From Apostichopus japonicus (lineage: Eukaryota; Echinodermata; Holothuroidea; Aspidochirotida; Stichopodidae), in contig NC_092570.1 of assembly GCF_037975245.1 (NCBI RefSeq), forward strand, positions 7,875,001 to 7,939,000: a DNA stretch of 64,000 nt. The letters run 5' to 3'. The notes under the pieces were generated by a model that saw only the letters and a program-made list of their open reading frames with translations, ran no database searches and was not told where the DNA came from. A program made the position numbers and the translations under genes. Shown here one piece after another: positions 1-14,269 of the stretch (within the stretch, counting starts at the first letter, position 1; every line of letters starts with the position of its first letter).

Positions 1-161
1 TGCAGTTTTTTTTTGTATTTTGATTAAAAGTTTCTGATATTGTGTCTCTTATAAAGTACTATGGTCCCTGTGTTACAAAACTGCTTTGCATTTGCAGTAT
101 CTGAAGAAAAAAAAAATCTTAGTCTCAACGAGATGAGGATTTGTACAATATGTATCTGCTG

Positions 162-671
162 CAAGGTTTCCCTAACTTTATCCCCCCACGCGCACCCTGT
201 GGATGTCAGAGTTGTCCACGAAACCTCCAACTTTTCGAGACACAATCTGAGTCATTATTATACTCTGATTTTCAAGCATGAATTTATGCTAACTTTGCTT
301 TGTGTCGGGCAAAATGGAGGTCTTCTGGAAATTCCAAATAATAATAATTACTTTGGCCAACCTTTCAGTTACTCTCTCAGCTCTTTATCTTCAGGATGTA
401 CTGTCATGCGTACACCAACTTCAACAAAGTCATGCGGCCTGTGTCTGTTCATAATTCAGTTATTTATCAAATTCATGGTACGGTACTACTTTTGGCAACA
501 TATGCGTATGGAACGTGAAAAGAGTTTGACGCTAGGTACGACTTTTGTACCTTACTAAATTACATGATATATTATAAGATTTTATGTCAACAAAAAGTAC
601 ACTAGTTTTGACTTTCAGGATGGACTCACGCACCCCCTGGGGGTTCATGCACCCCAGTTAGGGAACCTCCG
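162..671. mobile_element. hAT-like MITE, copy A
   Basis: The element begins CAAGGTTTCCCTAAC and ends GTTAGGGAACCTCCG, which are imperfect terminal inverted repeats. It is flanked by an 8-bp near-perfect duplication, atctgctg on the left and atctactg on the right. The interior matches the copy at 46041-46487, for example gtggatgtcagagttgtcca and tcacgcaccccctgggg. No transposase is visible; the open frame at 61-558 is incidental. Confidence 0.75.
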
Positions 672-3111
672 ATCTACTGCATTGACCTGTTATGATATAA
701 ATTTTCATAGACTTTTGAGTTTTGTTTCTCCCATATATAGTGAGTGACTTCCAAATTCACTTCTTTGCCTTTATGATAAGTACGCTCTTGATGTTTCAGA
801 ATCATATATATTTTTCTATGTATGCAAGCGGTAATAAAAAGTACTTCAACTGAGGCTTTATGCCGAGTCTGTACACTTCATCTGTCTGTGCACACATCCG
901 TAAATTATATGAAGTGTTTATGCTGCACGGTTGAAATAAAATGTGAAAGAATATTTGAAAGAAAGCTATATCCATTGAAGACATTTCTGCATGGGTGTTA
1001 ATTGCGTTATATCCATTTCGGACCCTTTGCATCTAATATGAGTTCAATACTGTTATCCCAAAACAAAGTAGTTTGGTAGCTTTATAACATTATGAATGCC
1101 TTGGAAAATATCAGGATAGCTTTGCTTAGCTCTCATCTTTTTCCATTTTTTATGCTTGTCAGGTGTCACTTTGTAGGAAAGGATTAACACTTATTATAAG
1201 GGTTAAATGTAAAAATAATGCCATATATTATGTACGAACTATAAAGCTCATTGAGAGCCAAATAACTAATGTTACATTACAACATTTCTTTACTTCCAAG
1301 AAATGTAGTTATTTCATGAGATTCTGACATTTATGAAGTTACGCCCCACCCATTCTGTTTCCAAGGACTATAAATCTACTCTCATTGAAATAGATACTGT
1401 ATTTAAACGGTTGAATGGTTGTGCTATTGACTAACATGTACTTGTAACAGTTATTGTTCCTGCTATAATACATGTATGCATAGAAAGGTATATATCACTG
1501 AAGTGTTTGAAACAAAAACTAAATATTAATTACATTAATAAACAATACAGCCAGGGATATATAAACATCCAACATATAAATATTTCATTCTGTGGCTGGA
1601 TTATCATAGTTAACTATTGAACTGACTTTGCCATACTATTGCAGTGTAAATCCTATACTTTCAAACTGATATCCGCGTTCCATTAGCACTGATTTCCTTT
1701 ATTGGCTTTGGTGTGTCTTAAATAGCTTCCTGCCAGTGAGGGATATGATAATAGGTTAATCAATCCTTTCTGAATCAATCCTTGGATGGTGAGATTTTCA
1801 GTTATATGCTTTCTACTTTGCTGCCCTCTATGGGAACCAGGTTAGGCACTGTGTCTAAAGTGGCAGGCTGAGGGGGCTGCAGCATTCTGTAGCCAGGGCT
1901 GTGTAGGATGTAATATTTTGTTCTTCGCAGTTTCACACACCAATAGGCTCTGCAATTGAACATAATAAGTATTGCTGGCTTGCCAATGATTATCTCTTAT
2001 GATTCATATTTATTCAGCCTTTGCTGCAAAGGTGGAAAATAGGATATATTTTAAAAGAATGTGAGGAATTTGTATAGACAAGTTATGGCAATTTTTTTTC
2101 AAACTGAAGGAATGGCAGGGTTGCTGTGATAGAATTTTACATTGTTACTTTTGTTTACTTGCCCAGCTGACCCCTTTTTGCTTGGTTTATTGGTTGGCTT
2201 ATTTTGGATAAAAATCTGTCTATCTAGGCCTACTTATGGGAGAGAAGATCACTGTGTTCTGGTGAAAATCATTTACAACTTGCATTAAATACAAGGACAT
2301 TTTAGTGATGAAAACTAATGATAAGTGAACCCTGGATGGGCTTTTTCTTCCAATGTTAACATTGTTGCATACTGCCCTCTATTTTGCTGCCTTTGGAAAA
2401 AATCTCTCAACTGCCTTCCATTTTTGATGATGTCATAACTTGACCTTGGCTGTTGAATACAGTGCTGCCTCTGAAAGTTTTTTACCTCAAGGAATACTTA
2501 GATAATCATTTTTGGGAATGAATTTACGTAACAAAATTTGCAAGAGTGTGACATTAATAAGAATAATTTTGCAACCTTGTGCAGGTTGTATGTACTTTAA
2601 AATGCGAGAAAAGAAAGTAAATTAAAGAAAAGTGGTACTTTTTTTCAGATTGCTTGTTACAGTAGTGTTAAAGGAGGAAATGAGATATATTAAATTGTAA
2701 ACCTATTGAATTAACAGTATTGAAGGCCATAAACAGTAATTCAGTATTTTTACTTTCTATCCTTTGTACCACCCTTATCTCGTCTATACGGTAAGGCTTG
2801 TTTTTATCAAGTTTTCATTTTATTTCTGGAGATCTCTTACTTCAAATGCTGACCTGACGCACAAAACTAGATTTTGATATTTTGTAGATTATCATCATAA
2901 TCATCAACATCATCATCACCATCCAGAAAAAAAAGAAAATAAGTAAATATAAATAAATCACTTGTCATTTAGCCCCTGAAGAAGATCCTGCTAGGATCGA
3001 AATGTCAGGCAAACTTACTTTTACACATAAATATTAATAAGTAACATATTTACAATGCATTACAAATTTGCCAAGGACAAATTATGCTGACTGTCATCCA
3101 ACTTTGCTCCT
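672..3111. other. Non-coding, no gene seen
   Basis: AT-rich sequence without a convincing exon. The only structure noted is a short (CAT)n run at about 2890-2925 (tcatcatcaccatcc). The 161 bases left of copy A of the MITE are equally featureless. Confidence 0.6.
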
Positions 3112-3119
3112 GTGTTTAT

Positions 3120-4310
3120 TAGTGTTTGCACGGGTTATCCGGGTACCCGGGTACCCGCCCGACGTGATACTACCCGGTTCCTAATTTATTACCCGAATCC
3201 TAAGCAAAGTGTGATTTAAAAAAAAAAAAAAATTGACAAACCGACGGTTAGGCAGATTTCCCATTGACTTAGTGTGGTGTTAGGCTACAATGTGGTCGAA
3301 GATAACAGCAATAACGAGCTCGACGCGATACTACCCGGTTCCTAATTTATTACCCGAATCATACGCAGTGTGATTGTTTAAAAAAAAATTGCAAACCGAT
3401 GGTTAGGCTGATTTCCCATTGACGTAGTGTGTTGTTAGGCTACCATGTGTTCGAAGATAACAGCAATAACGAAAGCTTTCCATAGATATCTTATAACTGC
3501 GTCACAATTTCAGCTAATAAACAGATGGCTAGGCTAGACTACCCCCATTGACTTAGTGTGGTGTTAGGCAACCCGTGGTCGAACGTAACAGCAATAACGA
3601 AAGTATTCCATGGATGTCTTATAACTGCGTCACAACTCCAGCAAATAAATAGATGGTTAGGCTTAGCTAGATTTCTCATTGACTTAGTGTGGTGTTAGGC
3701 TACCATGTGGAAGAAATTATTTTTTATTCATTCGTTTATTTCAAAGAAGGAAAGGCTGACAAGGAATTTTACGCGATGTTTATGGATTATAGACGGGATA
3801 ACTAAAAAATAGTAATCGCAAGTGGCTTTTTACTAATCGTTTATTCCAAATGCGATCAAATTGCGCGAATCGCGCAATCTCGCGGCTAATGCGAACCCTG
3901 GGCCTGTATAGTAGATAGTAGTAGTATTAAAAACTGTTTAAGAGCTAAATTGGATATTTATATGGTTTGATCCAATAGGCGTGCACGAGCTAGCATAAGC
4001 AGCGGCGGCAGTGCGATGTTAGTAGTAATGCTAATTATAATTAAATAATTAATTTATTAACAAGTTAATGAAAGAAACAAGCAAATAAAAATTATTGAGG
4101 GAGGTTTAATACCTTATCTTACACCTACGTATTTGAACATGAAAACATTGTCAGTAGAGAATATAATGCATTTATTACAGCATCTTATATGTAATTTCTT
4201 GAAAATCGTGATACACAAGGGTAAACACATTTTTTCCGGGTACCCGGATACCCGACGGGTAACGGCCCTCGGGTACCCGGTTCCCGATTTTTGGACCCGT
4301 GTAAACACTA
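3120..4310. mobile_element. Non-autonomous hAT-like DNA transposon with perfect 8-bp target duplication
   Basis: The left end is TAGTGTTTGCACGGG and the right end, read inward, is TAGTGTTTACACGGG. Identical 8-bp sequences gtgtttat flank it at 3112-3119 and 4311-4318. Sub-terminal regions carry clustered GGGTACCCG motifs on both sides (3139-3160 and 4235-4285). The interior has tandem units (3160-3720) and no long open frame, so it must have been moved in trans. TAGNG ends and 8-bp duplications are the hAT signature. Confidence 0.85.
3160..3720. repeat. Tandem repeat inside the hAT-like element
   Basis: Four related units, roughly 120-165 bp each, share ttgacttagtgtggtgttag, the phrase gataacagcaataacga and a gatggttaggc segment. 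The first two units also carry gatactacccggttcctaat. The last two have an extra stretch containing cttataactgcgtcacaa. Confidence 0.8.
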
Positions 4311-4962
4311 GTGTTTATATAAAGTTAAAAAAGAACATGTTTTGATTGATTATATTAGAATTAATAAAAGAGTGGATTAACATTAACATTAAGGGCACTG
4401 CATTGGGGGAGCCAAGGTTGTCATCAACTTAGCCTAAATGGAGCATTTTCCAGAGATTTAACATATTTTTAAAATAAATAAAGTACTTTAATACTGGAAC
4501 AGCTATAGAAAACATCAGTAGCACTCAAAAGTTTCTATTTTATTCCTTCTCGGAACGATGACATATCGAGACTTTCAACTCTGCCTCCAGTCATCCTAGT
4601 AATCAAATTACAATTTAGCTCTCACTTAATAGCTAGACTGAGTCAAATTGGTCGGTCTTGTTTGAAATTTAACATCGTAAACATAGGGTTAAAAGTTACA
4701 TTTCTTTTTTCATGTGACTGAAATATTAATGAGAAACATTAATCCTGGGTGATGACACGTTTGCGATAGAATCAATTTTAAGTAATGACTCTCTCGCTTA
4801 ACCTTCACCATTTTGTGGAAACAAACCCTAGGAACTGTGCCTTACCTTGATTAACTGTTTAACTGCAATCTTATAATGCTGGCAATGTTTGGAAGAAATG
4901 AAGACCTTTTACATAAAAAAAAAATCATAAAAAAAAATCATAAAAAATAAATAAAGTGTGCT

Positions 4963-5330
4963 TTAAAGGGTGTGAAGACTCGCGCAAAAAGAAACGTCTA
5001 ATGCCGGTAATCTGACCTAGTTTCGAATGAGGTGTAACAGAAGTGTTAGACACCACCATCGATCCCAGAAAATACACACACAGCTTGCTACTGTCGGTAA
5101 TTAGACACTAGTGTACAGTCAGTACATACAGCTGCGGTCAATACCCATAGCACAGTATACAAACGATACAGCGATGGACATCTCAGGTCCAGCTAAAGAT
5201 AACAAGGTATCACGTTTCATTACTGTCTGCATTTTGTAGCGACATGATTAAAACGTCACTTGCAAGCAACAGAAAGTAAACTTTTTCAGATGGTCACACG
5301 CGGTTTTGGGCGAGTCTTCATTGCCTTTAA
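4963..5330 (+). mobile_element. TTAA-flanked (piggyBac-like) MITE, copy 1
   Basis: The 368-bp element includes TTAA at both ends. The left end reads AGGGTGTGAAGACTCGCGC after TTAA, and the right end read inward is AGGCAATGAAGACTCGCCC; the two form an imperfect inverted repeat of about 25 bp. TTAA target duplication is the piggyBac hallmark. An inverted copy of identical length lies at 8096-8463. Confidence 0.82.
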
Positions 5331-7501
5331 GGCATTGTTCACTATAATAGTATAAATTTGCATGTAGAATAGTGGTCGAACTTAAATCTTTACCATGATT
5401 GTACATACAGACTCCATATTTGAGACCATGGAACACTTATCTAATCTAGAGCTGTACATTTCCTTTTGCCTTGTAAATTATTTCCTTTTGCCTGTTGGTT
5501 GCCATCTTTGATATGGCTACCCTCCTGTATCTAGGGAAACTGTTTGAATGTTTTGAAATGAGCGTATTTACACAACAGGCTTATCAACTCTCCCACGACC
5601 CTGTTCTCTCCCATACTTGCCAATCACATGGCCCCCTTGCCTTTATCCTGTGTTATCATTTCGTTATCTGTTTTGAAATTCAGATTTTAAATAGATGACT
5701 TTTGTTATGGGTGCAAAAGTTTAGATTAAGTGGAATAGAGGTGCCTGTGACTCTCCCCCAGGGAAAGTCAGCCTTTTTTCTTCTTTTTTACTCTGTTCTG
5801 AAATTTTGGTTTAATAAAAGAAAACAATTTGAGTACAGTAGCAGAATGAATGGTGGTTGTATTATGAAAGTCATGACAGGAATGTAACTTTTATTGATAT
5901 GCTGCAGGCTGTCTGAATTGCAATACCTTTACAAGTCATTTTCATAAAAGAAGTTATTTTGAAATGAAAATGGGAATTTATTCTCTCAGGTGGAATGAAA
6001 ATCTTGGCTGAAAAATGGTGAAATTAGTTACTAGTAGTACTCTAGAAAATCAAGGTTAACCATTACCATAGCAACATGAACTTTATGAGTAATATTGCAA
6101 AAATTGTGTGATCATATTTAGTATTATCAGAATTATACATATATTGCACTATGCCAATCAGGATAAAGGCAATGCAGAATTGGTGGTTAGCACGGTTATA
6201 ACCAGCTGATATCACAAATTAGATAGTCTGGCCACTTTTGCAAAATGTTTTTCACATACTTCTTTCAATTGTAAAATGTGGCAAAAAAGAAATAACTTTG
6301 ATCAGTGATGTCTGGTGGCTGGTGAACAACACACACACTTCCCCTTCCCCTCCCTCCTCCCCTCCCCCTCCCCTCCCTCCCCTCCCCAATCCCTCTGATG
6401 TTACCAAGTACCCTTTCATTCCATTGCAATCGTTGGATGTTTCCTGTCTCTAAGCACGTATTGCAAATTTCTCTCAGCATGTAGCAGCATTTCACTCTTA
6501 AATTATGTGCAGATAGTTTGGTTGGGCTGTCACAGTACATCACTGATGTAATATCACCATAGTAACAGACTTGCTCAAGTCATGACGTCATGTGATTAAT
6601 GTGTGAAACTCTGGAGAGTCAATTTGTTCTGTCTGCAGGAGCCCACTTACAGGTAATGAGAAACATTTCCAACTTTTTTTTTCTGTCATGTCGTGCAGAG
6701 TATATGTAATTGGTTTTCATAAAACTTGTCCTCAGACATTCAAATTCTGTGTGTAGAATGAAAGGGAAATAAAACCACAAAGCCCCAGTGTTATGGTGTT
6801 GTAAAAAGCAATTTTCAAGTTCAAGGGAGTGTTGCTTTTATTATTAATCAAATTAAAATTCCCTGATTAACCAAATATTAAATTGACGGCCCGAATATTT
6901 GATATATTAATATTTGAATATTAAATACTCTTTTTGATGTTTGTAGTTGTCAAAATTTTAATCAGATAAATTTTGTTTAGGTTAATATGTAGTAACTGTA
7001 TTGAATTTGGATGTTGCAAGTCAAAATTATGACCTAACATTTGATGAGGTGTTGTGCTTTATGTATTAAAACAGTCCACTTCATTTGAAGATGACTTTTA
7101 TATGTATAGGGTATCATAGCTGGTGGATTCCACACTGCTCATACAGCTGAAAGTATAGGTGCTCTAACTAAAAGGTTAGGAATGTTTTTTTATTTTGTTT
7201 TCTCGGTTTTATTGTCCAACGTAGGCTAATTTAACTGTTTTGATGCTTAATATTTTGGTAAGATGGTATGTCTGGCATTAGAGACCTTCCAATCAGAATA
7301 GTGCGGGTTTCTTATTCCTTCATAAATCATCCCTTGAGCTGTGGACGAGCGGCTCTATTCAGTTTGGAGGTTGGTAAAATCTTGATGTTTCAGCTGTGTT
7401 CATGAGTAACATGAATTATTTGTCATGACAGACATGTATGTGTTCTACGTCTAATGGAGCAGTCTTTCTCCCCCCCCCCCCCCTCCATCCATTCTGCATG
7501 T
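5331..7501. other. Non-coding between transposons
   Basis: No exon recognised. There is a pyrimidine-rich block (CCCTCCC repeats, 6340-6392) and a poly-C run at 7471-7485. Confidence 0.55.
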
Positions 7502-7872
7502 TTAAAGGGACACTATGATACCAATGACTACATTAGTATTTGAATTTTTTACATAGCACCTTGGGAGGTTTCTAAAATTATGTTTAAATTAAAATGTTTC
7601 CAAAACTCTCTAAGGGTGCATCTTTCCATATCACAAATATTTAAAATTTCGTTAAACGATAGTAACGATTGCAGAATATATTGTAAGTGTAATCTATCAA
7701 GATTCCCAAAGTTTTTTAGTTTAGCAATGTTAAGCACTTGGTGAGATTTTAATTGTATTCATAGTTGCAGTGTTTTAATTAGAGAGATTTAAACCTCACA
7801 AACACATGAAGAAACAAAAATAGACATAAGAAAAGTTTATTTTTTTCCTCCAAAGCCATTACATCCCTTTAA
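7502..7872. mobile_element. TTAA-flanked MITE, second family
   Basis: TTAA followed by AGGGACACTATG on the left and CATTACATCCCT followed by TTAA on the right. The inverted repeat is short (AGGGA/TCCCT), and the 371-bp length is close to that of the other TTAA elements. The interior is unrelated to them as far as I can see. No coding capacity is visible. Confidence 0.55.
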
Positions 7873-8095
7873 CCTTGTCAATAGATTTGGTATCCCTGTA
7901 CAACGGGTAATTTTGATCATACGCACCTGCGCAAGTTTCCTTTCAGAGAGAAACCCTTTATTATGACAAAGTCTTGAATAATTCAGTAGCAGTTATGTGA
8001 TCTGAATGACAAAAAGACTCAAAACATCAAGGAAACTGGGTTGTGTAATTTCCAGCCTTACGTCTCCCTCTAGGCAAAAAAACTCCGCTCAAGGC

Positions 8096-8463
8096 TTAAC
8101 GGCATTGCAGACTCGCCCCAAACCGCGTGCGGCCATCTGAAAAAGTTAACTTTCTGTTGCTTGCAAGTGACGTTTTGTTCTTGTGGCTACAAAATGCAGA
8201 CAGTAATGGAACGTGATACCTTGTCATCTTAAGCTTGACCTGAGATGTCCATCGCTGTATCGTTTGTACACTGTGCTGTGGGTATTGACCGCAGCTGTAT
8301 GTACTGACTGTACACTAGTGTCTAATTACCGACGGTAGCAAGCTGTGTGTGTATTTTCTGGGATCGTTGGTGGTGTCTAACACTTCTGTTACAACTCATT
8401 CGAAACTAGGTCAGATTACCGGCATTAGACGTTTCTTTTTGCGCGAGTCTTCACACCCTTTAA
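8096..8463 (-). mobile_element. TTAA-flanked (piggyBac-like) MITE, copy 2, inverted
   Basis: This is the reverse-orientation copy of 4963-5330, also 368 bp with TTAA at both ends. It is highly similar throughout, for example agatgtccatcgctgtatcg and tacactagtgtctaattacc. The terminal segment differs by several substitutions (CGGCATTGCAGACTCGCCC). The two copies form a 3.1-kb-spaced inverted repeat. Confidence 0.85.
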
Positions 8464-11400
8464 ACTTGGTTGCTTCTGTAACTTTCATTTTACTAGAAGT
8501 TTCCTTCGGAGATAAAAAAATGGAATGTGTTCATGGAGGAGAAACAGAACAACAAGGATCTAAGACGAAGGCACAAACTCAACTGGCTTGACCGAAATTA
8601 CGACATGTATCTAGGTAATCTATGCTGGATTATGTGGGTTTAAGAAAAACAGAACATTGATAGCTAGCTCTATCAAAGCAGAAATGGGAGTTATGCACCA
8701 CAGTTTACTTGATCATAAATCAGTTTATATAGGAGGGTAGCACTTAACTTTGTGACATATGTGATAGCCATATTTGGATGTGCTCTTATCATTGTTGTTT
8801 TGGACAGATTTCAGATCTGTAGGATGACTCACTTCATCTTAGGTTGTACATAGATCAGAAAGCGAGGTGAAAGATGTTGACTGTCAAGTGTACAGTATGT
8901 ATGAATGTCACCATGAAGTATTTTTTTATCTCAGATGGGTCTAGTATGGAGCATTATCTGAGAGGCAGCTTGGATAAACAAATGGGGGGGGGGTGGGAGA
9001 TATTTGTTTTTATCCCTTTCATTTTTTTCAAATTATAGGCCAGACTGACTAAATGCATCATTGATTCAAGTTTGTTTGACATGTTGAAGAAGTTTTTTGT
9101 TAAAAGAGGTGAAATAACAGGAGTAACATTGATGTTAAACATTGTAATTTGTCATCTTAACAAGACTTTACATTTTTAGTTATGTCCAATCCCAATTGTT
9201 TGGAGGAAGCCAAAGTTTAGAAATGTGAGAAATCAGCATATAGGAATATGTTGAAAATTTAGTTTAATTGGTTATATTGGATGAAATCTCTTTGATATTA
9301 ATGAAGAAAGGGTATTTACATTTCAAGGTCACATACAAAATACCGTTATCTTATTTCGTTAAGTCACATATTTGCTTCAAAAATCGGAAGGAACTATGAA
9401 TATGGTATAAAATCTTTGCCATCTGAAAACAGGAAATAACACTGAACATAGAAGAATAAAAAAGTGTCTATTCTATAAAAACAATGTTATTATCCCCCCA
9501 CCCCCCAGGACCTCTCGCAAGGTCGACAAGGGGTTAAACTCCTTTTGATTTGACAGGAAATAACAGTAAGAAAGCATAAGAGTCTTTGTGTAGAAAACAA
9601 CTGTGCTAATAGATCAAAGACATTTCCTTTAAAGAAATTTAACTTAAGCATATGTATGTACCCAGTTATAAGGTATAAAGGCTCTCTGCATTCTTGTAGT
9701 CTCTTTTCTGCAAATTTTCAGCAATTTTTTTTTTTTTGTGCAATCTGAATATTCTTAAATAGCGCCCTCTATAGTTGCCCTGTTCCATAGGCAGTTCTGA
9801 ATACAGTGTAAATTATTCGCTAGATTGAAAGATCAAAACTTTTTATTTTCTTGTTCAAGAATGGCTTATAGCAAACAATCTTGTAATTAGAAACCATCTT
9901 TTAAAAACAAATGCATAGCAGGTCAATTATTCTGAAAAAAAATTATGTTGCCATGTGACTATGACATGTACACTAAAATATAAACATTGCTACAGTGTAT
10001 ACAAATCCTTTTGATAACATTTCCTTCTATCCCGTATAATTGAATGGATTCCAGTTTCAACATTTTATGGAAGGAAACTAAAATATCGTTGTACTAAGGC
10101 TTACCTAATTTCATGTTACTTTCCTATGTTTGTTATTAATATTAACATGTTATATCTAATACCTATACGGTATATCACAGACAAAAGGTTTCCTCTCCAA
10201 TTTTTTTTATTCAATTAATTTCACACCTTGTTTTATTGCCATTTGGCCTTGTATTAGTACAGAAACATAACATTCTATATGAAGTACTGTAGCTTTTAAT
10301 ATTTATTGTTATAATACAGTGGATGCGGTACCATATCTTGCCTTGGATATGTTATTGATATTATCGTATCATTCATGTCACTTAATTATCCCGAAACTTG
10401 ATTTGTCTGGTAATGATCAATATTTGTTTGTAACCTCCAAAATGTATTGATATATTCTAATTACTGTCGGAGAAACTTCACCTACGAAACCGTTTGTAAC
10501 GTTGCAATCAATTTTAAAGTGATGGCTTTCACCCCTTCCCATCTCTTTGCTCTCTCCCTCTCCCAACCAATCAAAGACCAGACTCTTTTTAATTAGCCGC
10601 GTCTCTAGCAACCTCAAGATCACAAATTCATATCATGCCATAATGTATTCTCCTACCTATCTTCTACCAATTTGTACTTTTCCACCTATTGACCTGTTAC
10701 AATTTTTTTATTTGCCCTTTTATTTTCTTCCATTTACTAATATCAAAGTAAAACGGTTAAAACATACACGGTGAAAAAGTGCAGATCTCTAAGCTCAGTG
10801 TTATCGACTATCAGTCACTGGTACATTAATAATGTATCAGCTTGTCTACTACACGGGTAGAATCCTAAATGAGATGTGGATATAATAAACAGGGGCTGGC
10901 TGCATACGTTCTGTGTACAGTGACAAATGCATCTGTGCAAGTGCTTAGTTCATTAGCGATCCTAGCGCACACACACACACACAGCAATAGTGTGTGTGAT
11001 AAGTACTGTGGAGTGATGGTTTTCAGTGTGGTGGTACATTGCAATATATATTTTTTATGTGCTTGTATGCAATTACCTGTGTAGGCAGATGTGGACTTGT
11101 AACTAGTGCTATATATCACTTATCATCAGCTTCTGGAACTCCCTAGTTTTTAGTCTCATTTTTCTTTTTCCCCCTGGAGGGGTGTTTAGTATCCTCTGTA
11201 GATATTTGGTAACACAAAGGCTACCCTTGTGTGTCTTGTGTTCCTATTCATCCTATCAGTATATACAGTCTGCTGTGTGTGGAAGTCTGGATGGATGCAT
11301 TACTCATATATTGGAAGGGGAATTTATGTTGAGAAGGTGTGCCGGTTTTTGCCATGCAGCAGTATTCACACTCTCAGTAGTATCTATGTATATATATATG

Positions 11401-14269
11401 GATAAGATGGATTCTATTCGTTGGAACTGGAAGCCTTGTTTTATTTTCTGGGAAATAATTTGAAATCCTGTGGAAATTTATAATCTCACGATTCGCTGGT
11501 TAAAAAATCCTGGATAAATTAATTATTATTCAAGCAGAGAGAGAAACTCCGTTGGTGTTTTTGTTTGCGGAGCTGGAGCGAGTCTGTTTATTGTAAACAA
11601 ACTTATAAACAGCTGGATGTGTTCGTCTTTCAGTGGATTTGGGAATATATCTTGATTACGTTTTTGGTGTTTTTTATCTTCTTTGAGGTGAAAGAGCCTT
11701 TATTGACTCTTGTTTCTTTTCAAGCTCACATTTTGCTTTTCCACGATGGTCTGAAAGTCTTTGAATCGCCGTGACAGGTTATTTTTTTCTTTCCATTTTA
11801 CAACCTTTATTTGCCTTCTTATATTCTTACTTGTTATTCAATATTTAATTTTAAATAGGTTATAAACTTCAATGCAATAAAACTGACTTTTTAAAAATAA
11901 TTTGTCTTATGACGTAATTTGATGAATAGCATTTAAAGGAAACATTGCATGTGGCACGGATAACTAGTTTTCACATCGTATTAACTAATGCAGTATATAT
12001 TATGTAAATCAGTATCCACAGTAGAATATTTTACACTAGTATAAGGCTTTGTAACATGTTAGTATCCTTTAGTTATTTGCTCAAATGATATGAATAGCCT
12101 ACATCCATAATAATTTAATTGCACTTATAAACCTGTTCAAAAAAATAAATAAAAATGGAGGCCTTTAATGTATTTTTCTTCAATTAGAAAAGTGTTCATT
12201 ATGATTGAATATATAAACAAATAAATAAATAAACAAACAAATAACCAGAAGAAATAAATATGAATATTCAATATGTAAATAGAAGATATCAACATGAAAC
12301 AAGACAAAATTTGATCATGCAATGTTTAATAATGTTTACTATCCACTTTTCACAAAGATTAACTTTCTATTGGTTGAAACAGGTCTATATTGTTTACTGA
12401 AACAAATTAAGAAACAAATAACCACAAATAAACAAATAATGTGACTATTCAACATATAAACAGAACACACCAACATGGAACAGGACAATTGATCATGATG
12501 TGTTAATGTTTACTGTCCACTTTCACTTTTCACAAAGATTAATTTTTTATTTTGGCAAAACGTGTCTTTATTGTTTACTGATCTGTGTAGGTATTGAAAC
12601 TCACTTTGAACAATTAAAATGAAAGCTTTGGAAAGACAATGGAAGAACCTATTCACCAAGTTAGCATACAACAATCTCTCGGGCCACCAGATCAGGAAAT
12701 AGGGTAAAGTTTTGTCTTCTACTAAAAGAAAGAAAGTTGTTAAGCTCTTGGCAAGTTGATATGATTTGTGATGTCTTAGCTACTACATGATTGTGACAGT
12801 GATCTGAGATCTGTAGAAATCCATTCCACACAAAGAACTGTTTGACAATGCTCAATTCACACACTTCAGTAATATAACTATTAAAGTGCATATTACAAAA
12901 TTGAAAATGAAAGGAATTTATTATACTGCATCTAGAATATCTAGCTATAGACTGACTTAACCACATCGCTGACCTGGGACCTAATTACAATATGCCAGTT
13001 TTTTTTCTTTTTTTAACATATTCATAATAAGCTTAAACATAGGAATGTCAATTTTAACATGATTAGATGCTAAAACAAATATTAACACACGTTTGTTTAT
13101 GTTCAGGCTTTATGTTGCAATATATCACCATAGCTCTGCGTCCTGTTCATGATGTATAGGTGCATAGTGACATAGCAATATTTAAATGACACACAACGAT
13201 ACATATATTCATGATATTTGACAAAAGGGACAAATATATCGACAAAATATGAGGGTGGAATTTAGAACAGCTGCAAGAATTTAAACCTTTTACTGACTGA
13301 AAGTTTGTGCAGTGATTATCGTATGATCTAGAGAAGACATCTGTGAAAGTCATTCCAACCACTCTCTCTGTAATCTCTCTCTGTAATCCCTCCCTCTGTC
13401 AATGATGCAGGAACTAACCTAACACACAGTGGCAAGAAGAATCACTGTAGTAATCAGAGCATACACTTTCAGTTAGCCTCAGTATCATGTTAGTTGCCCT
13501 CGGCAACCAATCACAGCAAGACATCTGCTGTGTCCATCTCATCAAGAAGATCTTCATTCATTACTTGCTGTCACTTATCCAGGTAGGGGGTGGGGGAGGT
13601 CAAGCAGGTAATGGTGTCCCAGGGTAATGAGAGCCCCTTAGGCTGCTGACAGGTTCATTCTGTAAGGTTACATATATATAGTATGACCGCATAACTTGTT
13701 CACACATCAAAAGCACACAATAGATGCAAATGGTAGTAGATAATAGCTTTTAAAGTATTTTAGGTCATTTTAATAGGATAAAATAAAAAGTGAAGAAACT
13801 CTGGGGTTATTGATGAGTACTATTGGCTCCTGGTCTATGGAACGCCAAAACCGACAAAAATGCATAAAAAAGTATGTAAACCTAAGTCAATATGTGAATA
13901 CAAAGTTATCGCCACATAATGACCAAGAACAATTTAAATCCTTATCTGGCACTAATAGCACCTCCACATAATGACCAACAACATTTTATTTATCATGCGA
14001 TCCTAACACTGCCACATAATGACCGCCAATACCGACGATATTCACAAGTCCTTTTCTTGGTTTTGACGTTCCATACTGGTCTCGTGCTTATGGAATACAA
14101 ATATTCAGTAAGTTGGCCATGATCCCTAGAATCAAACTTCCCTAAATATGTGAATAATTTGAAATATGTATGAAGGAGACCTAACTAGTGAATGCAAAGG
14201 TCCTTTTTCGGACTCAGATCTTAGTTGCTGTTGATTCAGTATGAAAAGAATGTCATTGTTGGCATGTTT
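8464..14269. other. Non-coding, AT-rich
   Basis: Besides the 12.2-12.6 kb duplication, it has a poly-G run (8982-8991), a (CA)n run (10969-10983) and three scattered ccacataatgacc motifs (13913-14020). Small open frames here show no codon bias or recognisable motif. Confidence 0.55.
12225..12580. repeat. Direct duplication, ~178-bp period, two copies
   Basis: Both copies contain an AAATAAACAAA start, then tattcaa-atgtaaa, a tgatcatg block (12311 and 12490), tgtttact-tccact and cttttcacaaagatta. The second copy is diverged by many substitutions and a short insertion. Confidence 0.75.

Noticed and set aside
61-558. 165-codon frame at the left edge
   Set aside because: It mostly lies inside the hAT-like MITE and the related copy at 46 kb does not keep the same frame or length.
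6601-6660. Possible 14-bp microexon between ctgtctgcag and gtaatgag
   Set aside because: It is far from any supported exon, too short to test for coding, and has no partner in phase.
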